64,000 bases of DNA, from assembly GCA_900551115.1 (NCBI GenBank), contig URUY01000003.1, positions 1-64,000 on the forward strand, read 5' to 3'. How positions within the stretch are numbered: position 1 is the first letter of the stretch; the number at the start of each line of letters is the position of its first letter. Made by a program: the position numbers and the translations under genes. This stretch comes from an uncultured Lachnospiraceae bacterium. Lineage in GTDB: Bacteria > Bacillota > Clostridia > Lachnospirales > Lachnospiraceae. Below are positions 48,508 to 58,187 of this stretch, piece by piece. The notes under the pieces are model-generated. The model searched no databases, was not told the DNA's origin, and saw nothing but the letters and a program-made list of their open reading frames with translations.

Positions 48508-50523
48508 ATGAGGAGAGTTTTTTTGACCGTTGTTTCTTTTTGTGTCCTGTTTCTTGCGGGTTGTTCTGCTACAGAGCAAACGTCAGAGACAGGAACAGAA
48601 ACTTCTGCACAGGCAGAGGATGCGGGATTGCCCGAGAGTAAGTTTGGGGACTGTTATGAGCTGCTGTCTTCTCAGGAGGATTTGACGTTTTCTTTAGCTG
48701 AAAACAAAAGGCTGCTTTGTATGCAGTATTTTGACGGAGAAATTATGCAGCTATTCGGCAAAACAGAAGAAGACGGCATAACGGGACGTGTTTATCTGCG
48801 CAGGGCGGGCGTTCCTGACGAACTGCTTATAGAGGAAGTGTCGGTGTCATATGTAAGTCTTGGAAGCAAGTGGTACACGGACGGTGAATATTATTATATA
48901 GCACAGGGGCGTTTCTTGGTGGTGCTGGACAAAGAAGGAGAGGTTGTATACCGGCTGATAGCAGACGGCAGGATAGAGCAGATATCTCAGACTAAGGATG
49001 GAAACATCATATTGACGGTTATTGTGGACTATATGACTAATCTGATGGTTTTGGATAAAGAATCAAAAACGCTTGTGAAGAAGAACTCGATTGACTGGCT
49101 GTATGCCATAGCGCAGGGGGCAGAGGATGATATCCTCGTTGCAGACGGTGTGGGGCTTTATGATTTCAATCTGGAAACAGGAAAGAAAACCTTTTATATG
49201 AAATGGGAGGGAACTACTTATCAGCCCGGAGCGGGCATGGGAAATATTGCCGACTTTAAGCTACTGTCTGCTGATGAAGCGGAGCTGATAAAACAAAACG
49301 GAGAAGGAAAACGATTTTTTGCGGAAAAACTGTCAAAGGTAAGCTATGAGGATATCGGCAAAACGGTACTTACCTACCGAACCACCTATGCCACTCAGGA
49401 TTTAAAGCTTGTAACGGCACAGTTTAATCGGGAGAATGAAGAATATTATGTGCGTCTGGAGGAGCGGGGAGTAATGGATTATCATGATTTCGTTACCGCA
49501 ACTACAGTAGAGCTTACCGCAGGAAAGGGACCGGATATGCTGTCTCCCGATGCGGTAAGTGATATGTACAGTCTGGCTGAAAAGGGAGTGATAGAGGACC
49601 TGGAGCCGTATATGGCGGACAGCGGCATAGCCGGGGAAGATTATTTTCCGATAGCGTTTCAAAGCGTGGGACAGGAAACCGGTACATTCGCATTCTGCTA
49701 TTGTATGCAGCTTGAGATGATATACCTTTCGGAGGATATTGTGGGAAACGGGCAGAACCTTAACTGTGCAGAGCTTCTTAACAGGATGCAAAATTATGAA
49801 GGAGAAGCTGTTTTTAATAAAATATATGAATTTCGGCCCCAAACTGTGTTATACTATTTTCTTGGAATGTCAGATGACTTTTATGGCATGGTGGACTGGG
49901 AGCAGGGAACCTGTGATTTTGGCGGTGAAATGTGGGAGGATATGCTTACGGTTTCGGCACGCTTTGGATTTACTGAGGAAAGCAGGGGATATGAGGATAT
50001 TGCGTTTGTCGGAAGAGGAAGCGGCTTTTTAGAATTTGCAGACAGTGAAGAGGAAGCAGAAAGTCTTTCCATGGTGCCTGTGGGACGCCCTGCGGAGAAT
50101 GACATGATACCCAGAAATGACGTATTTGTTTCTGTCTGCATGAATGCGGACTCGGCAAATAAGGAAGGCGTATGGCAGTATATGCAGTATCTGTTTGAAC
50201 AGGAAAATCAGATGTCACTTTGCAATATTTTCGGGCTGCCGGTGAGTAAAGCTGCTTATGAGCAGAAAAAGCAGAAGGAGCTGCAGCTGGCGGCTTCTAT
50301 TGCAGAAGGAATGAAGGCACCGGATTATGTTCCTACAGAGGAACAGCTTGCACGGCTTGAGGAGTTCTTACAGGAGTCGCAGATGCTTTCTTATCGTACA
50401 GCCCCCATCTGGGACATTATTGCCGATGAAACTGCCATGTACTTTTCGGGAGAAAAGAGCATGGAAGAGGTCAGCCGGATTATTAATAACCGGGTGGGCT
50501 TATATCTGGCAGAACAGCAATAA
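48508..50523 (+). CDS. Large lipoprotein with solute-binding-like C-terminal half
   Basis: A 671-residue exported protein with lipobox LAGC (Cys near residue 19). Residues about 40-270 look like beta-propeller-type repeats (LVVLDKEGEVVYRLIADGR, MVLDKESKTLVKK). From about 290 on the sequence resembles an extracellular solute-binding protein (VTAQFNRENEEYYVRLEE, TAGKGPDMLSPDAV). No permease or ATPase genes are adjacent, so transport is not assured. GGGGGAGGGGA precedes the ATG. Similar proteins occur in many Lachnospiraceae; function unknown. Confidence 0.72.
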   Translation: MRRVFLTVVSFCVLFLAGCSATEQTSETGTETSAQAEDAGLPESKFGDCYELLSSQEDLTFSLAENKRLLCMQYFDGEIMQLFGKTEEDGITGRVYLRRAGVPDELLIEEVSVSYVSLGSKWYTDGEYYYIAQGRFLVVLDKEGEVVYRLIADGRIEQISQTKDGNIILTVIVDYMTNLMVLDKESKTLVKKNSIDWLYAIAQGAEDDILVADGVGLYDFNLETGKKTFYMKWEGTTYQPGAGMGNIADFKLLSADEAELIKQNGEGKRFFAEKLSKVSYEDIGKTVLTYRTTYATQDLKLVTAQFNRENEEYYVRLEERGVMDYHDFVTATTVELTAGKGPDMLSPDAVSDMYSLAEKGVIEDLEPYMADSGIAGEDYFPIAFQSVGQETGTFAFCYCMQLEMIYLSEDIVGNGQNLNCAELLNRMQNYEGEAVFNKIYEFRPQTVLYYFLGMSDDFYGMVDWEQGTCDFGGEMWEDMLTVSARFGFTEESRGYEDIAFVGRGSGFLEFADSEEEAESLSMVPVGRPAENDMIPRNDVFVSVCMNADSANKEGVWQYMQYLFEQENQMSLCNIFGLPVSKAAYEQKKQKELQLAASIAEGMKAPDYVPTEEQLARLEEFLQESQMLSYRTAPIWDIIADETAMYFSGEKSMEEVSRIINNRVGLYLAEQQ

Positions 50524-50579
50524 AAAGTATTATGCCGGTGTCAGCTTAAAAGCGGCGCGGCGTGGAAAAGAGGAAGAAA

Positions 50580-51389
50580 ATGGATAGTGCGGTTATGAAA
50601 CAGACGGGAACGGAAGCGTTTGCACAAAAGAGGGGAATAAGCGGCAGTACACTTAAGATAATAGCAATCATTGCCATGCTTATTGACCATATCGGTGCAG
50701 TAATTCTGGAAAGGATTCTGATAAATGCGGGCATGTTTACGGTTATCACGAGCGGAGATACCAATGCAATCATGCAGTTTTATACAGAAAATGCAGGACT
50801 TTTAACACTGTATACGGTGATGCGTCAGTTTATCGGGCGGCTTGGATTCCCCATATTCTGCTTTTTGCTGGTAGAGGGCTTTTTACATACCAGAAACGTA
50901 ACGAAGTACGCGGTCAGGCTGGGAAGCTTTGCGCTGATTTCCGAGGTACCTTTTGATTTTGCTTTTGCCGGCAAGCCTTTTTACTTTGGCTATCAGAATG
51001 TGTTCTTTACACTGTTTATCGGTTTACTGGTTATGCTTGCCTACCAGACGATTGCGGAAAAGCTGAAGGTGCATGCAGCAGTAAAGGTACTGCTTTATAT
51101 CGCCTCGTTTGGGGCAGGAGCATTATTTGCGGCTTTTCTGAGGACAGATTACGGCGCTATCGGCATCATGTGCATTATGGCACTCTATATTTTCCGTAAA
51201 AATAAGGTGTTTCAGATAATTGCCGGATGTGCGGCATTTCTGTGGGAAATTACGGCACCCCTTGCCTTTATTCCCATCGGTTTTTATAACGGGAAAAAGG
51301 GGCTTAAAATGAAATATTTTTTTTACGCATTTTATCCCCTGCATCTGTTGGTTTTGTACCTGATTGCATATTTTTGCGGGCTGGCATAA
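50580..51389 (+). CDS. TraX-family membrane protein
   Basis: A 269-residue protein with seven to eight membrane spans and the TraX start LKIIAIIAMLIDHIGAVI. TraX acetylates F pilin; chromosomal homologues are probably acyltransferases of unknown substrate. ATG 50580 is supported by AGAGGAAG; a GTG 18 bases earlier is less likely. It lies 57 bases after the lipoprotein gene and may share its transcript. No conjugation genes are nearby. Confidence 0.85.
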   Translation: MDSAVMKQTGTEAFAQKRGISGSTLKIIAIIAMLIDHIGAVILERILINAGMFTVITSGDTNAIMQFYTENAGLLTLYTVMRQFIGRLGFPIFCFLLVEGFLHTRNVTKYAVRLGSFALISEVPFDFAFAGKPFYFGYQNVFFTLFIGLLVMLAYQTIAEKLKVHAAVKVLLYIASFGAGALFAAFLRTDYGAIGIMCIMALYIFRKNKVFQIIAGCAAFLWEITAPLAFIPIGFYNGKKGLKMKYFFYAFYPLHLLVLYLIAYFCGLA

Positions 51390-51413
51390 AAGATATTTGA
51401 GGACAGGAAAAGA

Positions 51414-51447
51414 GGCTTTCTGAAAAAACTTCGGAAAGTCTTTTTTT
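51414..51447 (+). terminator. traX terminator
   Basis: GGCTTTCTGA pairs with TCGGAAAGTC (two G-U), then TTTTTTT. Confidence 0.8.
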
Positions 51448-51450
51448 GAC

Positions 51451-51479
51451 TTGATTTTTGTAAAATCGTTTAGTATAGT
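51451..51479 (+). promoter_or_regulatory. plsX promoter
   Basis: TTGATT (51451-51456), 17 bases, TATAGT (51474-51479), 33 bases before plsX. Confidence 0.6.
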
Positions 51480-51511
51480 AAAAAAGGAGTTTAGCGAAAG
51501 GAAGTAACAAA

Positions 51512-52522
51512 ATGGCAGATATGGTAAATGTAGCAGTAGATGCCATGGGTGGTGACAATGCCCCTTTGGAAATTGTAAAGGGTGCAGTGGAAGCGGTAAA
51601 CGCTGAAAAGCTTTTGAAGGTTTTTCTGGTAGGCAAAAAAGAGGCTATCGAAGAAGAACTTGCGAAGTATACATATGATGCCGCCCGGGTGGAGATAGTA
51701 CATGCAGAGGAAATAATCGAAACGGCAGAGCCGCCGGTCATGGCCATACGCCGGAAAAAGGATTCTTCTATTGTAAAGGCTTTATATATGGTAAAGGAAG
51801 GCGTCTGTGATGCTTTTGTATCTGCCGGTTCTACCGGTGCCGTACTGGTGGGCGGACAGGTTATCGTAGGACGCATCAAGGGTGTGGAGAGACCGCCTCT
51901 TGCGCCGCTTATTCCGACGGAAAAGGGGGCATCCCTTTTGGTGGACTGCGGGGCAAATGTAGATGCAAGACCCTCTCATCTGGTGCAGTTTGCAAAGATG
52001 GGGTCTGTATATATGGAAAGCGTTATGGGTGTAAAAAATCCCAGGGTCGGCATTGTCAATATCGGTGCGGAAGAGGAAAAGGGCAATGCACTTGTGAAGG
52101 AAACCTTTCCGCTTTTGAAAGCCTGTCCCGAGATTAATTTTATCGGCAGCGTAGAAGCCAGGGATATTCCTGCGGGGGTAGCGGATGTTATTGTCTGCGA
52201 AGCTTTTGCCGGAAATATTATTCTTAAGCTGTACGAAGGCGTCGGTGCGACCCTGATTAAAAAGGTTAAGAGCGGTATGATGACAAGCTTACGGAGCAAA
52301 ATAGGCGCACTTTTGGTGAAGCCGGCTCTTAAAAAGACGTTAAAAGCTTTTGATTTGGAGGAATACGGCGGAGCCCCCATGCTTGGCTTAAACGGACTGG
52401 TTGTGAAAACCCATGGCAGCTCTAAAGCAGTGGAAATCAAAAATTCTGTTCTGCAATGTGTCACATTTAAGAATCAGAAGATTAATGATAAAATAAAAGA
52501 AAAGATTACATTAGAAGATTAG
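51512..52522 (+). CDS. plsX: Phosphate acyltransferase PlsX
   Basis: A 336-residue enzyme that makes acyl-phosphate from acyl-ACP for phosphatidic acid synthesis. The N-terminal VAVDAMGGDNAPLEIV is diagnostic; SAGSTGAVLVGG and CEAFAGNIILKLYEG follow. Length is normal. Start with AAAGGAAG at good distance. It opens the lipid-ribonuclease-SMC cluster and precedes acpP by 17 bases. Confidence 0.95.
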   Translation: MADMVNVAVDAMGGDNAPLEIVKGAVEAVNAEKLLKVFLVGKKEAIEEELAKYTYDAARVEIVHAEEIIETAEPPVMAIRRKKDSSIVKALYMVKEGVCDAFVSAGSTGAVLVGGQVIVGRIKGVERPPLAPLIPTEKGASLLVDCGANVDARPSHLVQFAKMGSVYMESVMGVKNPRVGIVNIGAEEEKGNALVKETFPLLKACPEINFIGSVEARDIPAGVADVIVCEAFAGNIILKLYEGVGATLIKKVKSGMMTSLRSKIGALLVKPALKKTLKAFDLEEYGGAPMLGLNGLVVKTHGSSKAVEIKNSVLQCVTFKNQKINDKIKEKITLED

Positions 52523-52539
52523 GAAAGAAGGATTTAGGT

Positions 52540-52767
52540 ATGGAATTTGAAAAGCTTAAAAAAGTAATAGCAGAGGTGCTGAACGTAGACCCTGAAGAAA
52601 TTAAGATGGAATCAACTTTTATGGACGATTTGGGAGCAGATTCCCTGGATGTTTTCCAGATTATCATGGGTATCGAGGAAGAATTTGATATTGAGATTCC
52701 GGCTGAAAAAGCAGAGCAGATTTCAACTGTGGAAGAAGCAGTAGAGATGATTAAGAGCGCAATCTAA
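52540..52767 (+). CDS. acpP: Acyl carrier protein
   Basis: A 75-residue acidic carrier with the phosphopantetheine Ser in DLGADSLDVF. It carries acyl chains in fatty acid synthesis and feeds PlsX. AAGAAGGAT-type site before ATG 52540. A strong hairpin terminator follows, so part of its transcript ends before rnc. Confidence 0.95.
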   Translation: MEFEKLKKVIAEVLNVDPEEIKMESTFMDDLGADSLDVFQIIMGIEEEFDIEIPAEKAEQISTVEEAVEMIKSAI

Positions 52768-52788
52768 ATTGCTTACAGACTTTAATGG

Positions 52789-52845
52789 GTATTCCTGTAT
52801 GCCGTTACCGCAAAGGCGCAAACGGTATCAGGAATACTTTGTTTT
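52789..52845 (+). terminator. Terminator between acpP and rnc
   Basis: GTATTCCTG-CCGTT-CGC pairs with GCG-AACGG-CAGGAATAC around a short loop, then TTTGTTTT. Probably partial, giving more acpP than rnc mRNA. Confidence 0.8.
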
Positions 52846-52889
52846 ATATTACGGAATCAGTTTATCTGATGCCGGTGAAAGGACATTAT

Positions 52890-53609
52890 ATGTTGGAAGG
52901 ATACACACTGGAAGAACTGGAAAACCGAATCGGTTATCATTTCAAAGATAAAACGCTTTTAAAACAGGCTGTTACGCACAGCTCCTATACCAATGAGCAG
53001 AGAATAAACAGACAGAAGCATTATGAAAGACTGGAGTTTTTAGGGGATGCGGTGCTTGAGCTTGTTACAAGTGATTTCCTTTATCATCAATATCCCGAAA
53101 AACAGGAAGGACAGCTTACCAAACTGCGGGCATCTATGGTGTGTGAACCGGCGCTTGCCTTTTGCGCAAGGGATTTGGAGCTTGGCAGTTTTTTGTTTTT
53201 GGGAAAGGGCGAGGAGGCTACCGGAGGCAGAAACCGGGAATCCATTACCTCTGACGTGATGGAAGCGGTTATCGGCGCCATCTTTTTGGACGGCGGCATG
53301 GAAAATGCCAAGACCTACATATACCGGTTTGTGTTATCGGATTTGGAAAATAAGCAGCTGTTCTATGACAGCAAGACCCATTTGCAGGAATATATCCAGG
53401 GGCATCTGAAAAAAGAATTTCACTATGAGCTGATAGGAGAAAACGGACCGGAACATGATAAGTGTTTTGTAGTAGAGGCCGTTATGGAGGATGCCGTTAT
53501 CGGCAAAGGCAGCGGAAGAACCAAGAAGGCGGCTGAACAGCAGGCAGCCTATGAAGCACTGCTTGGCTTTCAAAAGACAGGCAGGAAAGGAACGGATACA
53601 TGTATTTAA
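52890..53609 (+). CDS. rnc: Ribonuclease III
   Basis: A 239-residue double-strand RNA endonuclease for rRNA and mRNA processing. The catalytic signature YERLEFLGDAVLELV and later SDVMEAVIGAIFLDGG supply the metal-binding acids; a dsRNA-binding domain fills the last ~75 residues (LQEYIQGHLK to AAEQQAAYEALL). ATG 52890 was chosen because AAAGGA precedes it and because the longer frame crosses the terminator. It overlaps smc by 10 bases. Confidence 0.94.
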   Translation: MLEGYTLEELENRIGYHFKDKTLLKQAVTHSSYTNEQRINRQKHYERLEFLGDAVLELVTSDFLYHQYPEKQEGQLTKLRASMVCEPALAFCARDLELGSFLFLGKGEEATGGRNRESITSDVMEAVIGAIFLDGGMENAKTYIYRFVLSDLENKQLFYDSKTHLQEYIQGHLKKEFHYELIGENGPEHDKCFVVEAVMEDAVIGKGSGRTKKAAEQQAAYEALLGFQKTGRKGTDTCI

Positions 53610-56600
53610 AAAGTATTGAAGTATACGGATTTAAATCCTTTGCAAACAAAATAACCTTTCAGTTTCACAATGGTATTACAGGTATCGTAGGACCGAACGG
53701 AAGCGGTAAGAGCAATGTTGCGGATGCAGTACGCTGGGTACTTGGTGAACAGAGAATCAAGCAGCTGCGTGGCGCTTCCATGCAGGATGTCATTTTCTCG
53801 GGAACAGAAACAAGAAAGCCCTTAAGCTATGCGTATGTGGCTATTACACTGGATAATTCAGACCATCAGCTTGCAATAGATTATGACGAGGTGACGGTTG
53901 CCAGAAGAATCTACCGTTCCGGCGAAAGTGAATATCTGATTAACGGGTCTGCGTGCAGATTAAAGGATGTCAATGAACTCTTTTATGATACCGGTATCGG
54001 CAAAGAAGGCTATTCCATTATCGGACAGGGACAGATCGATAAAATTTTAAGCGGTAAGCCGGAGGAGCGCAGGGAGCTTTTTGACGAGGCTGCCGGTATT
54101 GTAAAGTTTAAACGCAGAAAGTATGCGGCGCAGAAAAAGTTAGAGGATGAAAAGGCCAATCTGGTGCGTGTAAGCGATATTCTTTCGGAACTGGAAAAGC
54201 AGGTGAAGCCTCTTGAAAAACAGTCAGAGGTGGCAAAGGTCTACTTAAAAAAGAAGGAAGAATTAAAAACCCTGGATGTGAATATGTTTTTACTGGAGCA
54301 GGACCGCTTAAAGGAGCAGCTTGCTTCTGTGGAGGAAAAGTACGGTATTGCAGCACAGGATTTGGAGGCTACAGGCAAAAAGTACGAAGGCATTAAGGAA
54401 GAATATGAGAAAATACAGACTGATATAGAAGGGCTGGAGGCGGCTATTGAGCAGGCAAGAGTAAGCCTTACGGACACCTCTGTCCTGCGCGGTAAATTAG
54501 AAGGTGAGATTAATGTCTTAAAGGAACAGATTCATTCCGCAGAGGACAACGAAAAGCACTTAAAGATCCGTCAGCAAAACGTACAGGCAGAAATTGACGA
54601 AAAAAATGTGGATAAGGATAAGATTTTGGCGGAAAAGAAGGCAATTGACGTAACGGTGGCGGATATCACGGCTGCCAGAGATAAAGTCAAAGCTTTATTG
54701 GAACAGGTGCAGAACCGTATTCAGGAGTTAAATGATAAAATAGAAAACGGTAAAAATACCATTATCGGCGAATTGAATCAGCGTGCTGCCATAAAATCCA
54801 AGATAGGACGTTATGACACCATGTTAGAGCAGATTGCCATCAGAAAGGCAGAACTAAATTCCAGACTGCTGCGGGTCAAGTCCGATGAAGCAAACCATGA
54901 GGAAACCATAAAGCAGTTAAACGAACAGTTTAACGCGGTTACAGATAAGCTTAAGGAGATGAACAGTCAGGTTGCAGACGGGGAAAAGGAGCTTGCGGGG
55001 ATTCGGGAAACCCTTGCGTCCAGTGATGCTTCCTTAAGAGAGTCACAGGAGCAGTATCATCAGGAGAAATCCAGACTGGAAGCTTTGTCTAACCTGACGG
55101 AACGCTACGAGGGCTACGGTGGCAGCGTAAAGAAGGTAATGGAGCAGAAGGATACCGAAAAAGGCATTGTCGGTGTTGTTGCGGACATTATCAAGGTAGA
55201 AAAAAAATATGAGACTGCCATTGAAACAGCACTGGGCGGCAACATTCAGAATATCGTAACCGATGACGAAGAAACGGCCAAGAGAATGATTGGCTTTTTG
55301 AAAAAGAACAGACTTGGCAGGGCAACCTTTTTGCCTCTTACCAGCATCAAAAATCCTCAGGAATTTAAGAATCCCGAAGCACTGAAGGAAAAGGGCGTTA
55401 TCGGGATGGCAGACGAACTGGTACAGATTGACAAAAAATATAGGGATGTGGCAAAGGCCATGTTGGGCAGAATCGTTGTAGTGGACAATGTGGACAATGC
55501 GGTAAAGATAGCCCGTAAGTTTTCTTACGGTGTCCGTATGGTTACGATTGAGGGCGAGCTTTTAGTACCGGGCGGCGCCATAAGCGGTGGTGCTTTTAAG
55601 AACAACAGCAATCTTTTAGGCAGACGCCGGGAAATGGAGGAGCTGGAGAAAAAGGTAGAAAAGCTGGCTGATACCATAAAGCAGAGAGAAAATGAAATCG
55701 AGGCTGCCAAGATAAAGCGAAATAAGCTGCGCATGGAATTAGAGGCGTTAAAGGCAGATATCCAGAAGAAATTCATTGAGCAGAATACGGCAAGGCTTGC
55801 GGTGGAAACGGCAAGAGAGCGTATGGAGGAGGCGGAGGAAGGCTCCCGTTCCTTAAAGAACGAAGAAGCTGAAATAGAAAAGCAGATTTTAGATATAAAG
55901 AGCAGCAAGGAAGAAATAAAGCGTGAGCTTTCAGCCTCTGAGGAAACGGAAAAAACGGTAGAAGCAGAGATTACGGATTTCCAAAAGGAATTGGAGGAGA
56001 GACGCAGGGAAGAAACGGAAGAAGCTGCAAAAGTATCCGAATGGGATATGAAAGTAGAAAAAATGCTTCAGACCCAGGATTTCCACCAGCAGAATGTGGA
56101 CCGTATCAACGGTGAGATTGCAAGATATGCTGCGGAGCTTGCGGAAATTAATGAAAGCCTTGCGGAAAGTGTCCGCAATATAGAAGAAAAGGGCAGAAAT
56201 ATTCTGGAAATCGAAAAAACCATAGCGGCGTCACATAGCTCCCAGAACCAGTCCAAACAGGAGCTTTCCGACAATATAAAGAGAAAAGAAGAGCTTGCTG
56301 CGAAACAGAAGAATTTCTTTGCGGAACGGGAAACGCTTTCCGAGCAGATGACGGCTCTTGACAAAGAGGTTTACCGATTAAATGCCCAAAAGGAAAAGCT
56401 GGAAGAGTCTATGGAGTCCCAGATTAACTATATGTGGGATGAATATGAGATTACGCTTTCGGACGCGGCGCAGATACGCAATACGGAGATGACGGACCTG
56501 CCTGCCATGAAACGGGAAATTGCCGTACTCAAGGAACAGATTAAAAAGTTGGGTGACGTCAATGTCAATGCCATCGAGGACTATAAGAACCTGATGGAAA

Positions 56601-57160
56601 GATATACCTTCTTAAAGAACCAGCATGACGATTTGGTAGAAGCAGAGAAAACCCTGGAAGGAATTATTACAGAGCTTGACACTGCCATGAGAAAGCAGTT
56701 CAATGAAAAGTTCGGAGAAATCACCAAAGAATTTGATAAGGTATTCAAAGAGCTGTTCGGCGGCGGAAAGGGAAGCCTGGAGCTGATGGAGGATGAAGAT
56801 ATCCTGGAAGCAGGCATCCGTATCATTGCACAGCCGCCCGGAAAGAAACTGCAGAATATGATGCAGCTTTCCGGTGGGGAAAAAGCGCTGACAGCGATTG
56901 CCCTTTTATTTGCAATTCAGAATTTGAAGCCGTCTCCGTTCTGTCTCTTGGATGAAATCGAAGCAGCCCTTGATGAATCGAACGTAGGCCGTTTTGCCAA
57001 GTACTTACATAAGCTGACAAAGAATACACAGTTCATTGTAATTACCCACAGAAGAGGGACCATGGAAAAGGCAGACAGGCTCTATGGTATTACCATGCAG
57101 GAAAAGGGTGTATCTGCACTTGTCAGTGTCAACCTTATTGATAAGGATTTGGACAATTAA
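53600..57160 (+). CDS. smc: Chromosome segregation protein SMC
   Basis: A 1186-residue SMC ATPase. N-terminal Walker A GPNGSGKSN (about residue 32), a first coiled coil, the hinge (about 510-680, with YEGYGGSVKKVM and VPGGAISGG), a second coiled coil and the C-terminal signature LSGGEKALTAIALLF with Walker B FCLLDEIEAALDESN. It works with ScpA/ScpB in chromosome organisation. AGGAAAGGAACGG precedes ATG. Full length. Confidence 0.97.
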   Translation: MYLKSIEVYGFKSFANKITFQFHNGITGIVGPNGSGKSNVADAVRWVLGEQRIKQLRGASMQDVIFSGTETRKPLSYAYVAITLDNSDHQLAIDYDEVTVARRIYRSGESEYLINGSACRLKDVNELFYDTGIGKEGYSIIGQGQIDKILSGKPEERRELFDEAAGIVKFKRRKYAAQKKLEDEKANLVRVSDILSELEKQVKPLEKQSEVAKVYLKKKEELKTLDVNMFLLEQDRLKEQLASVEEKYGIAAQDLEATGKKYEGIKEEYEKIQTDIEGLEAAIEQARVSLTDTSVLRGKLEGEINVLKEQIHSAEDNEKHLKIRQQNVQAEIDEKNVDKDKILAEKKAIDVTVADITAARDKVKALLEQVQNRIQELNDKIENGKNTIIGELNQRAAIKSKIGRYDTMLEQIAIRKAELNSRLLRVKSDEANHEETIKQLNEQFNAVTDKLKEMNSQVADGEKELAGIRETLASSDASLRESQEQYHQEKSRLEALSNLTERYEGYGGSVKKVMEQKDTEKGIVGVVADIIKVEKKYETAIETALGGNIQNIVTDDEETAKRMIGFLKKNRLGRATFLPLTSIKNPQEFKNPEALKEKGVIGMADELVQIDKKYRDVAKAMLGRIVVVDNVDNAVKIARKFSYGVRMVTIEGELLVPGGAISGGAFKNNSNLLGRRREMEELEKKVEKLADTIKQRENEIEAAKIKRNKLRMELEALKADIQKKFIEQNTARLAVETARERMEEAEEGSRSLKNEEAEIEKQILDIKSSKEEIKRELSASEETEKTVEAEITDFQKELEERRREETEEAAKVSEWDMKVEKMLQTQDFHQQNVDRINGEIARYAAELAEINESLAESVRNIEEKGRNILEIEKTIAASHSSQNQSKQELSDNIKRKEELAAKQKNFFAERETLSEQMTALDKEVYRLNAQKEKLEESMESQINYMWDEYEITLSDAAQIRNTEMTDLPAMKREIAVLKEQIKKLGDVNVNAIEDYKNLMERYTFLKNQHDDLVEAEKTLEGIITELDTAMRKQFNEKFGEITKEFDKVFKELFGGGKGSLELMEDEDILEAGIRIIAQPPGKKLQNMMQLSGGEKALTAIALLFAIQNLKPSPFCLLDEIEAALDESNVGRFAKYLHKLTKNTQFIVITHRRGTMEKADRLYGITMQEKGVSALVSVNLIDKDLDN

Positions 57161-57174
57161 AAGGAGAGGTTTTT

Positions 57175-58110
57175 ATGAGCGAAGAAAAGAAAGGCTTCTT
57201 TGCCAGATTGAAGTCCGGTCTGAAAAAGACCAGAGACAATATCGTATCCGGCATTGATTCTGTATTTAACGGCTTTTCTGCCATTGACGAGGATTTTTAT
57301 GAAGAACTGGAAGAAATTCTTATCATGGGAGATATTGGGGTAAACGCCACCACACAGATTGTGGACCGTTTAAAGAAACAGGTAAAGGAACAGCATATTA
57401 AAGAACCGGCGGAATGCAAGAAGCTTTTGATTGAAAGCATTAAGGAACAGATGCAGGTAGGAGAAGCCGCTTACGATTTTGAAGAGAAGCAGTCGGTTAT
57501 TATGGTAATCGGCGTCAACGGTGTGGGCAAAACCACTTCCGTGGGCAAGCTGGCAGGTAAGCTCAAGGATAAGGGCAGGAAGGTGTTGATTGCGGCGGCG
57601 GATACCTTTCGCGCGGCGGCAGGAGACCAGCTAAAGGAATGGGCAAACAGAGCCGGCGTGGATATGATTGGCGGAGCAGAAGGCTCTGACCCCGCAAGCG
57701 TAGTATATGATGCGGTATCGGCTGCCAAAGCCAGAAAAGCAGATGTGCTTTTGATTGATACGGCAGGCCGTCTCCACAATAAAAAGAACCTGATGGAAGA
57801 GTTAAAGAAGATGAACCGCATCATTGACAGGGAATTTCCGGATGCACACAGAGAAAATCTGATTGTACTTGACGGTACGACAGGGCAGAATGCGTTGGCG
57901 CAGGCAAGGGAATTCGGAGAGGTTGCCGCGCTTACCGGTATTATCCTGACAAAGATGGACGGCACTGCCAAAGGCGGTATCGCCGTAGCAATCCAGTCGG
58001 AGCTTTCCGTGCCGGTTAAGTATATCGGCGTAGGTGAGACCATTGAAGATTTACAGAAATTCAATTCAGAGGAATTTGTAAATGCGCTTTTTGACATTTC
58101 GGAAAAATAG
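57175..58110 (+). CDS. ftsY: Signal recognition particle receptor FtsY
   Basis: A 311-residue SRP GTPase. It lacks a long acidic A domain, as in other Gram-positives. The N domain runs from about 1 to 95; the G domain has GVNGVGKTTSVGKLA, DTFRAAAGDQL, DTAGRLHNKKN and TKMDGTAKGG. It docks SRP-ribosome complexes on the membrane with Ffh, encoded from 63047. Start with AAAGGAGAGG at good distance. Confidence 0.96.
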   Translation: MSEEKKGFFARLKSGLKKTRDNIVSGIDSVFNGFSAIDEDFYEELEEILIMGDIGVNATTQIVDRLKKQVKEQHIKEPAECKKLLIESIKEQMQVGEAAYDFEEKQSVIMVIGVNGVGKTTSVGKLAGKLKDKGRKVLIAAADTFRAAAGDQLKEWANRAGVDMIGGAEGSDPASVVYDAVSAAKARKADVLLIDTAGRLHNKKNLMEELKKMNRIIDREFPDAHRENLIVLDGTTGQNALAQAREFGEVAALTGIILTKMDGTAKGGIAVAIQSELSVPVKYIGVGETIEDLQKFNSEEFVNALFDISEK

Positions 58111-58187
58111 GCGTACAATGTACAAAAATGTCAAAATTTGTGTCTGCTGCACAGAAATGGGGATAAATAAAATAAATGGAAGAAAAA

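Noticed and set aside
52785..52889. N-terminal extension of RNase III
   Set aside because: These codons lie in the terminator hairpin after acpP and are not RNase III-like.
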